This document shows positions 15,532-20,327 of a stretch of DNA of 20,327 bases, piece by piece; position 1 is the first letter of the stretch, and every line of letters starts with the position of its first letter. The position numbers and the translations under genes are program-made. The notes beneath the pieces were generated by a model. That model was not told the origin of the DNA. It saw only the letters and a list, made by a program, of their open reading frames with translations, and ran no database searches. This DNA is from an uncultured Methylobacillus sp. (lineage in GTDB: Bacteria > Pseudomonadota > Gammaproteobacteria > Burkholderiales > Methylophilaceae): assembly GCA_946478865.1 (NCBI GenBank), contig CAMLDO010000035.1, positions 1 to 20,327 on the forward strand, read 5' to 3'.

Positions 15532-16563
15532 TCAGGCTGGCACCTTGGCCGTAGTCGGCGGCGCATAGGTGAATGCATCCGAGAAGAACTCTTCGGGCGG
15601 CAAGCCGGCCGCGACAAAATCGCGATGCGCGGCTTCCACCATCGCGGGAGCGCCGCAGCAATATACCTGATAGCCGCTGAGGTCGGGATAGTCTTCCAGC
15701 ACCGCCAGGTGCACCAGGCCAGTGCGGCCAGTCCACGCGTCTTCGGGGCGCGGTTCGGACAGCACCGGAGTGTAATCCACGCCGCTCTCGTGCTGCCATT
15801 GCTTCGGCAAATCTGCCAGGTAGAGATCACGCAGTGCGAGCGCACCGCGGTATAGCACCATCTTGCGTGGGCTCTTGTGATGCAGCGCGTGTTCGATAAT
15901 GCCCTTGACCGGCGCAAAACCGGTACCGCCCGCGACAAAGATGATGGGTTTTTCGCTTTCTTCGCGCAGGTAGAAGCTACCCATGGGGCCTTCGAACCGC
16001 AGTATGGTCTTTTCCTGCATCTCGTTGAACACGTATTGCGTGAACTGCCCGCCGGGGATCAGGCGCAAATGCAGTTCGAGCATGTCGTCGTTGTGCGGCG
16101 CATTCGCGAGCGAGAAAGCGCGACGCTTGCCGTCCTTGAGCAGGAACTCGATGTACTGTCCCGCAAGAAATTGCAGGCGTTCGTTGTTCGGCAGCTTGAG
16201 CGTCATCACGATCACGTCGTGCGCCACGTGTTCCAGTTTCTGCACGCGACACGGCATGATGCGCGAGCGGATCGCACTGCCCACCGTGACTTCGCGGCAT
16301 TCGATGGTGATATCGGATAGCGGCCGCGCGCAGCAGAACAGCGCCTTGCCGGCGGCAAGCTCGCTGTCGGTCAGCGCATGGGCCTGATAAGCATTGTGTT
16401 CCACCTGGCCTTCCAGCACGTTGCCCTTGCAGGCGCCGCAGGCGCCGTTACGGCATCCGTACGGAATGTTGTAGCCGGCTTCCAGCGCCGCGCTCAACAC
16501 CGTATCCCCGGCCGGAACTGAAAACTCATGGCCGCTGGGCTGGAGGGTAACCCTGAATGACAT
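15532..16563 (-). CDS. 2Fe-2S ferredoxin/FAD/NAD(P)H reductase, AscD-like ("CDP-6-deoxy-delta-3,4-glucoseen reductase" family)
   Basis: This 343-residue oxidoreductase has an N-terminal plant-type 2Fe-2S domain with ligands C37, C42, C45 and C77 (GCRNGACGAC ... CCAR). A ferredoxin-NADP reductase-type FAD domain follows, with RAFSLANAP (148-156). An NAD(P)-binding domain carries GGTGFAPVKG (212-221) and YCCGAPAMVEAA. It should pass electrons from NAD(P)H through FAD to the iron-sulfur cluster and on to a partner. The name "glucoseen reductase" comes from the Yersinia ascarylose pathway; no dehydratase or sugar gene lies nearby, so that role is doubtful here. AAGGA lies five bases before the ATG. 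The gene is 53 bases downstream of fxsA on the same strand and may have its own promoter. Confidence 0.9.
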   Translation of the reverse strand: MSFRVTLQPSGHEFSVPAGDTVLSAALEAGYNIPYGCRNGACGACKGNVLEGQVEHNAYQAHALTDSELAAGKALFCCARPLSDITIECREVTVGSAIRSRIMPCRVQKLEHVAHDVIVMTLKLPNNERLQFLAGQYIEFLLKDGKRRAFSLANAPHNDDMLELHLRLIPGGQFTQYVFNEMQEKTILRFEGPMGSFYLREESEKPIIFVAGGTGFAPVKGIIEHALHHKSPRKMVLYRGALALRDLYLADLPKQWQHESGVDYTPVLSEPRPEDAWTGRTGLVHLAVLEDYPDLSGYQVYCCGAPAMVEAAHRDFVAAGLPPEEFFSDAFTYAPPTTAKVPA

Positions 16564-16597
16564 GCTTATCCTTTGAATGGATTGGGGAAAAGGGTCG

Positions 16598-16606
16598 ATT
16601 CTATCA
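16598..16606 (-). promoter_or_regulatory. Possible extended -10 promoter for the AscD-like reductase gene
   Basis: On the minus strand TGATAGAAT forms an extended -10 element (TGn plus TAGAAT, five of six matches) in the 53-base gap after fxsA. No convincing -35 box is seen. It lies about 35 bases before the reductase ATG. This is consensus matching by eye. Confidence 0.3.
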
Positions 16607-16616
16607 TATCGGGCGG

Positions 16617-16994
16617 CTACTCCTCACGCCGCCACTCGCCCTCGATGACGTCATCATTGGCCGCCGGACGCGGAGACGACGGCAAATGGATCAGCAATAA
16701 CACCAGCGCCACAACATCGCTGATCACGCCCGGCAATATCAGCAGGATGCCGGCCACCAGCTTTTTGGCGCTGGTCAGCAGCGCGCGGACCGGATGCCGC
16801 CCCTCCTGCACGGTCTGAATGATGCGCGCGAAGACAACCACCCGCTCCTGGGCGATCAACGCGGCGCCAAACGCGGCACTCAGCAGCAGATAGCCCAGCA
16901 GCCACCAGCCGAAGCGATCGGCGAGCTCGACCAGCAGCATCACCTCGAGCACAGGGAAAGCGAGTAAAATCAGCAAAATAAGGAGTAGGCGCAT
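16617..16994 (-). CDS. fxsA: FxsA-family membrane protein
   Basis: FxsA is a small inner-membrane protein; in E. coli its overproduction relieves F-plasmid exclusion of phage T7, and its normal role is unknown. The 125-residue product opens with a hydrophobic helix (RLLLILLILLAFPVLEVMLLVELADRFGWW), has a second helix at about 33-48 and a third at about 78-103 (VAGILLILPGVISDVVALVLLLIHL). The FPVLE and LPGVISD segments are family signatures. A polar tail ends in EGEWRREE. The ATG lies only three bases from the divergent cutA ATG, and its best ribosome-binding candidate (AGG, 11-12 bases upstream) falls inside cutA. In E. coli fxsA, cutA and dsbD also lie in one neighbourhood. Confidence 0.92.
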   Translation of the reverse strand: MRLLLILLILLAFPVLEVMLLVELADRFGWWLLGYLLLSAAFGAALIAQERVVVFARIIQTVQEGRHPVRALLTSAKKLVAGILLILPGVISDVVALVLLLIHLPSSPRPAANDDVIEGEWRREE

Positions 16995-16997
16995 TCG

Positions 16998-17327
16998 ATG
17001 GAAAACCTGACGGATAAAATTCTTGTGATCAGCAATCTGCCGGACCGGGACAGCGCGATCCGGTTGGCTGAATTGCTGATTAGTCGTGGACAGGCAGCGT
17101 GCGTAAACGTTCTCGCACCCTGCACTTCAATCTACCATTGGCAGGACAAAACCGAAAGCGCGGAAGAAGTGCCGGTATTCGTGAAAACCACGCGCGAAAA
17201 ATACCCGGACGTGGAGCGCACCATCAAGGCGCATCATCCTTATGAACTTCCCGAAATCATCCAGGTCCCAATCGCGGGCGGTTTGCCCTCCTACCTGGAA
17301 TGGATTTCCAAAGAAACATCGCGCTAA
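16998..17327 (+). CDS. cutA: CutA-family divalent-cation tolerance protein
   Basis: CutA forms very stable trimers and in E. coli affects tolerance to copper and other divalent metals; its mechanism is unclear. The 109-residue product shows the family's AACVNVLAPCTSIYHW (34-48), EEVPVFVKTT (56-65) and HPYELPEII (80-88), ending near YLEWI. Of the copper-linked residues of the E. coli protein, C39 (here C35) and the histidines near 80 are kept, but C16 is serine (S12). An AGGAG is present 12 bases upstream, inside the divergent fxsA gene. dsbD begins 13 bases after its stop, the E. coli order as well. Confidence 0.95.
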   Translation: MENLTDKILVISNLPDRDSAIRLAELLISRGQAACVNVLAPCTSIYHWQDKTESAEEVPVFVKTTREKYPDVERTIKAHHPYELPEIIQVPIAGGLPSYLEWISKETSR

Positions 17328-17340
17328 AGCCGCCGTCCCC

Positions 17341-19167
17341 ATGCTACGTTCCCTGATCCTGCTGTTCTGCCTGCTGGCGTCGCTCGCCCAAGCCGCGCCC
17401 TCCGGCCGCGAGCTGTTCGTCGCCGATACCGAAACCAAGGTGCTGGAACCCGACCAGGCCTTCGGCCTCAAGGTCGAGGCGGTCGATGCTGGGACGCTGG
17501 CCGCGCATTTCACAATTGCCCCCGGCCATTACTTGTACCGCGAGCGCATCACCTTCAAATTGAAGGATGGCGGCACGACAACGATTGCGAACGTCGAACT
17601 GCCGCCGGGCGAAATCAAGCAGGATCCGAACTTCGGCGAAATGCTGGTATTTCACAACAGCTTCGACGGCAAAGTCCTGCTGACCCATGCCGGCAAGGCG
17701 CCGGGGGAAATCACCTTGCTGGCAAGCTATCAGGGCTGCAGCGAGCAGGGCTTGTGCTACGCGCCGATCAAGAAAACACTCGCGGTCGATTTGAAAGCGA
17801 CAGGCGCGGGCGTTGCCGCAACCAGCACCGGCAGCGAAACCGAGCGGATTGGCGAACTGCTGCGCGGCGGCAAGCTGTGGCTGATCGTCGTCGGCTTCTT
17901 CGGCTTCGGCCTGCTGCTTTCGCTCACGCCCTGCGTGTTCCCGATGATTCCCATCCTGTCGAGCATCATCGTCGGGCAGAACCAGCACCCTACGCGCATG
18001 CATGCTTTCAACCTCTCGCTGGCCTATACCCTGGGCATGGCGGTGAGCTACACCCTGGCCGGCATCGCCGCGGCATTTTCCGGACACCTCATCAGCAACG
18101 CGCTGCAAAACCCGTGGGCACTCGGTTTCGGCGCGCTGGTGTTCGTGCTGCTCGCACTGTCGATGTTCGGCTTCTATGAATTGCAGTTGCCGGCCGCGCT
18201 GGAAAGCCGGCTGGTCAACACTACCAACCGCATCAAGGGTGGGCGCTTCATCAGCGTATTCGTGATGGGCGCGCTTTCGGCACTCATCATGAGCCCCTGC
18301 GTCGCTGCTCCGCTCGCGGGCGCACTCCTTTATATAGGCCAGACGCATAACGTCGTGTTGGGCGGCACGGCACTGTTCGCGTTCTCGATCGGCATGGGCG
18401 TGCCGCTGCTGGTGCTGGGCGCTTCGGCCGGCGCGATCCTGCCCAAGAGCGGCCCATGGATGAATGCGGTGCGCAATTTCTTCGGCGTCGTGATGCTGGG
18501 CATGGCGGTATGGCTGATCGGCCCTGTAATCCCTGCACCTCTGCAATTGGGACTGTGGTCGGCGCTGCTGATCGTGCCCGCCATCTACCTGCATGCACTG
18601 GACGGTCTGCCCCCGCGTTCCGGCGCATGGGCGAAGCTGTGGAAAGGCGTGGGCATCATCCTGCTGGTAGCCGGCATCGCGCTGCTGGTAGGCGCCCTTT
18701 CCGGCAGCCGCAACCCGTTGCAACCGCTGGCCGGTTTGCGCGCAGCCGCGCCTGCGGCCATGCATGAGTCCGCGCTGCCCTTCAAAAGAATCAAGAGCGT
18801 GGCAGAGCTGGATTCGGCAATCCAGCAAGCGCAGGGCAAGGTCGTGATGCTGGATTTTTATGCGGACTGGTGCGTGGCGTGCAAGGAATTCGAGCAGTAC
18901 ACGTTTAGCGATCAGCGCGTGAGGAAGCTGCTGAATAATGCCGTGCTGTTGCAGGCCGATGTCACGCAAAACAATGACGACGACGGCGCGCTGCTCAAAC
19001 GCTTCGGCCTGTATGGTCCGCCCGGCATCATTTTCTTTGATCCGCAAGGCCAGGAAATCAAGGGCGCGACCGTGGTCGGCTTCCAGGATGCGGACAAATT
19101 CCTCGTAACCCTGAATAGTGTCTATGGCAGTCAGGGAGGCGAATGCGCACCGTCCTCCGCCTGCTGA
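17341..19167 (+). CDS. dsbD: Thiol:disulfide interchange protein DsbD
   Basis: DsbD carries electrons from cytoplasmic thioredoxin across the inner membrane to periplasmic DsbC/CcmG-like proteins. The 608-residue product has a signal peptide (1-18, LLASLAQA). The periplasmic alpha domain carries a redox pair C133/C139 in YQGCSEQGLCY. A membrane domain of about eight helices has the paired cysteines C198 (LTPCVFPMIP) and C320 (MSPCVAAPLAG). A C-terminal thioredoxin-like domain carries CVAC (511-514, DFYADWCVACKEF). All six catalytic cysteines are present. It is longer than the 565-residue E. coli protein, and its tail has two further cysteines (C602, C608). The ATG at 17341 gives the signal peptide; no Shine-Dalgarno is seen, so coupling to cutA, 13 bases upstream, is likely. 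Its end overlaps the next gene by 25 bases. Confidence 0.95.
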   Translation: MLRSLILLFCLLASLAQAAPSGRELFVADTETKVLEPDQAFGLKVEAVDAGTLAAHFTIAPGHYLYRERITFKLKDGGTTTIANVELPPGEIKQDPNFGEMLVFHNSFDGKVLLTHAGKAPGEITLLASYQGCSEQGLCYAPIKKTLAVDLKATGAGVAATSTGSETERIGELLRGGKLWLIVVGFFGFGLLLSLTPCVFPMIPILSSIIVGQNQHPTRMHAFNLSLAYTLGMAVSYTLAGIAAAFSGHLISNALQNPWALGFGALVFVLLALSMFGFYELQLPAALESRLVNTTNRIKGGRFISVFVMGALSALIMSPCVAAPLAGALLYIGQTHNVVLGGTALFAFSIGMGVPLLVLGASAGAILPKSGPWMNAVRNFFGVVMLGMAVWLIGPVIPAPLQLGLWSALLIVPAIYLHALDGLPPRSGAWAKLWKGVGIILLVAGIALLVGALSGSRNPLQPLAGLRAAAPAAMHESALPFKRIKSVAELDSAIQQAQGKVVMLDFYADWCVACKEFEQYTFSDQRVRKLLNNAVLLQADVTQNNDDDGALLKRFGLYGPPGIIFFDPQGQEIKGATVVGFQDADKFLVTLNSVYGSQGGECAPSSAC

Positions 19168-19679
19168 TCAGCTTGCTGGTGCTCGCGGCGGCAGGTTTTT
19201 TCGTCTACCGCATGCTCGAACCCACTCAGGGAAACGCCCCCGCTGTCAGCGGGGTCCCGGCTCTCTACGCCGCCACCTTTCCCGACCAGGACGGCAAGGC
19301 GCAAGCACTTTCTCAATGGCGCGGGAAGATCGTGCTGGTCAATTTCTGGGCGACCTGGTGCCCTCCGTGCAAGGAAGAAATGCCGGAACTGTCGGAATTC
19401 CAGGAGAAATATCGCGGCAGCAATGTTGTAGTGTTGGGTATTTCCACCGATGATGTCGTGAAAATCCGTGAATTCAGCAAGACATCGCCGACTCGTTATC
19501 CCCTGCTCGCAGGCGATTTTGAAGCCATGGCGCTCGCGGAAAGCCTGGGCAATTCCAAGGGCGTGCTGCCATTTTCAGTGTTGATCGGCCCCGATGAAGG
19601 CATTCTTCGCATCTATTTCGGGCGCCTTGACATGAAAAAACTCGAACAGGACGTCAAGACCCTTATTCCGCCCGGGTAA
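19143..19679 (+). CDS. TlpA/ResA-like membrane-anchored thiol-disulfide oxidoreductase
   Basis: This 178-residue thioredoxin-fold protein is anchored by an N-terminal helix (about 4-22) with the catalytic domain in the periplasm. It contains KIVLVNFWATWCPPCKEEMPEL with the redox pair C73/C76 (CPPC) and the cis-proline P143 in GVLPFSVLIG. TlpA/ResA/CcmG relatives reduce apocytochrome c or copper-site thiols and are recharged by DsbD or CcdA. Being encoded directly after dsbD, it is a natural DsbD client. The ATG lies within the end of dsbD (25-base overlap) behind a strong GGGAGG only three bases from the start codon. It could also serve oxidase copper-centre assembly; the sequence does not decide between these. 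Confidence 0.9.
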   Translation: MRTVLRLLISLLVLAAAGFFVYRMLEPTQGNAPAVSGVPALYAATFPDQDGKAQALSQWRGKIVLVNFWATWCPPCKEEMPELSEFQEKYRGSNVVVLGISTDDVVKIREFSKTSPTRYPLLAGDFEAMALAESLGNSKGVLPFSVLIGPDEGILRIYFGRLDMKKLEQDVKTLIPPG

Positions 19680-19796
19680 GCAATTGTAATTACTGCAATT
19701 TCGTCAAACTTCAGCGAATTCGCTAGACAACTCCACCGAACTTGCGGCAAACTTGCCTCCTTGCAAACCATTCACTGGCTATGGCAACCACCTGAA

Positions 19797-20264
19797 ATGG
19801 CTGAAAAAACAGGCAACAAATCCATCCTTGTCCTGCATGGCCCCAACCTGAATCTGCTGGGATTACGCGAACCCGAGCACTATGGCAAGGCCACTCTGGA
19901 AAGCATCAACCAGCAATTATCCGTCCGGGCCCAGCAAGCCAAGGTCGATCTGGAATCCTTTCAGAGCAACAGCGAAGCCGAACTGGTCGGCAAGGTGCAG
20001 TCATTGGCCGTAAACAAGGTCGATTTCATTCTGATCAACCCCGCCGCCTTCACGCATACATCCGTCGCACTGCGCGATGCGTTGTCGGCGGTCAAGATAC
20101 CGTTCATCGAAGTTCATCTTTCCAACGTACATGCACGCGAAGCTTTCCGGCACCACTCGTATTTCTCCGACATCGCGGTCGGCGTCATTTGTGGGTTAGG
20201 TGCGCAAGGCTATTCGCTCGCGCTGGAATACGCTCTCAACGCATTAAGCTCAACAGAGGTTTAA
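19797..20264 (+). CDS. aroQ: Type II 3-dehydroquinate dehydratase
   Basis: AroQ dehydrates 3-dehydroquinate to 3-dehydroshikimate in the shikimate pathway and works as a cytoplasmic dodecamer. The 155-residue product has the N-terminal [21 protein letters not shown], with the active-site R24 and Y29, then [14 protein letters not shown], the substrate-binding [17 protein letters not shown] (N81), EVHLSN with catalytic H107, and FRHHSY. Small differences from the usual motif are NPAAF for NPGAY and SNSE for SNHE; no catalytic residue is lost. I chose the ATG at 19797, though no ribosome-binding site is obvious; an upstream TTG at 19761 would add 12 residues not seen in the family. accB follows two bases after the base shared by the stop region, the common betaproteobacterial order. 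Confidence 0.95.
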   Translation: MAEKTGNKSILVLHGPNLNLLGLREPEHYGKATLESINQQLSVRAQQAKVDLESFQSNSEAELVGKVQSLAVNKVDFILINPAAFTHTSVALRDALSAVKIPFIEVHLSNVHAREAFRHHSYFSDIAVGVICGLGAQGYSLALEYALNALSSTEV

Positions 20265-20265
20265 C

Positions 20266-20327
20266 ATGGATCTGCGCAAACTAAAAAAACTGATCGATCT
20301 GGTCGAGGAGTCCGGCATTGCCGAACT
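20266..20327 (+). CDS. accB: Biotin carboxyl carrier protein of acetyl-CoA carboxylase, first 20 codons only
   Basis: Only the N-terminus is visible, MDLRKLKKLIDLVEESGIAE, before the window ends. This matches the well-conserved start of AccB, which carries biotin for acetyl-CoA carboxylase in fatty-acid synthesis. AGAGG lies six bases before the ATG, a good ribosome-binding site, and the start codon follows the aroQ stop after one base. The biotin-binding domain and any accC gene would lie beyond the edge. Confidence 0.88.
   Translation, partial: MDLRKLKKLIDLVEESGIAE

Noticed and set aside
17242..17340. In-frame extension of dsbD upstream of 17341
   Set aside because: It overlaps cutA and would place 33 polar residues before a good signal peptide.
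17344..19047. A very long open frame (567 codons) on the minus strand opposite dsbD
   Set aside because: It mirrors the dsbD codons and its product is rich in His, Arg, Gln and Ala without any recognisable domain. Such antisense frames are expected in G+C-rich coding DNA; dsbD has clear motifs throughout.
19713..19724. A perfect 12-base palindrome, AGCGAATTCGCT, in the gap between the tlpA-like gene and aroQ
   Set aside because: Palindromes of this size are expected a few times by chance in 20 kb, and no promoter could be placed next to it. Nothing else was recognised in this 117-base gap apart from repeated CTTGC motifs.
19761..19796. Upstream TTG start that would lengthen AroQ by 12 residues
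   Set aside because: The added residues are not part of the family, a TTG start is rare, and the ATG at 19797 gives the normal length.
1..20327. Mobile elements, CRISPR arrays, tRNA genes, or a defence or secretion island
   Set aside because: No transposase, integrase, repeat-spacer pattern, tRNA-like cloverleaf or abrupt change in base composition was seen; gene order is that of conserved core genome.

Overview
The window is a gene-dense, G+C-rich stretch of a bacterial chromosome, almost certainly from a betaproteobacterium. The gene content and order resemble the Nitrosomonadales/Gallionellales-type lineages, but a genus cannot be named from the sequence alone. There is no rRNA, tRNA, CRISPR array, insertion sequence or phage gene. 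Twenty-two coding regions tile nearly the whole window, the longest gap is about 117 bases, and many neighbours overlap by 1 to 25 bases.

Layout. (1) Positions 1-3208, minus strand: yicC-gmk-rpoZ-spoT, an operon for RNA turnover, GMP phosphorylation, the RNA polymerase omega subunit and (p)ppGpp metabolism. spoT runs off the left edge. (2) Positions 3301-7702, plus strand: a soluble Ser/Thr protein kinase and a PP2C phosphatase with a one-base overlap, then rph (RNase PH), rdgB (non-canonical NTP pyrophosphatase) and hemW (radical-SAM haem chaperone). Divergent promoters in the yicC/kinase gap appear to overlap. (3) Positions 7705-9730, minus strand: argH followed by a small secreted LysM-like/coiled-coil protein. 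(4) Positions 9752-15467, plus strand: an AlgZ/AlgR-type LytS/LytTR two-component system followed by hemC-hemD-hemX-hemY. The order argH (divergent)-algZ-algR-hemC-hemD matches Pseudomonas aeruginosa as known from the literature. (5) Positions 15532-16994, minus strand: a 2Fe-2S/FAD/NAD(P)H reductase of the AscD-like group and fxsA. (6) Positions 16998-20327, plus strand: cutA-dsbD-tlpA-like, then aroQ and the first codons of accB.

How the genes fit together. One theme is tetrapyrrole and cytochrome supply: hemC and hemD make uroporphyrinogen III, hemX/hemY are the accessory membrane genes usually linked to them, hemW handles haem, and DsbD with a TlpA-like thioredoxin carries reducing power into the periplasm, where cytochrome c maturation needs it. 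A second theme is nucleotide signalling and hygiene: gmk, rpoZ, spoT, rph and rdgB. The kinase/phosphatase pair between these sets is the least understood part.

Most of the window is conserved core genome. I did not find a clearly new system. The better leads are the kinase/PP2C pair, a cysteine-containing DsbD tail that shares bases with the next gene, extremely tight divergent or in-frame gene junctions, an orphan AscD-like reductase and an uncharacterised LysM-like secreted protein.
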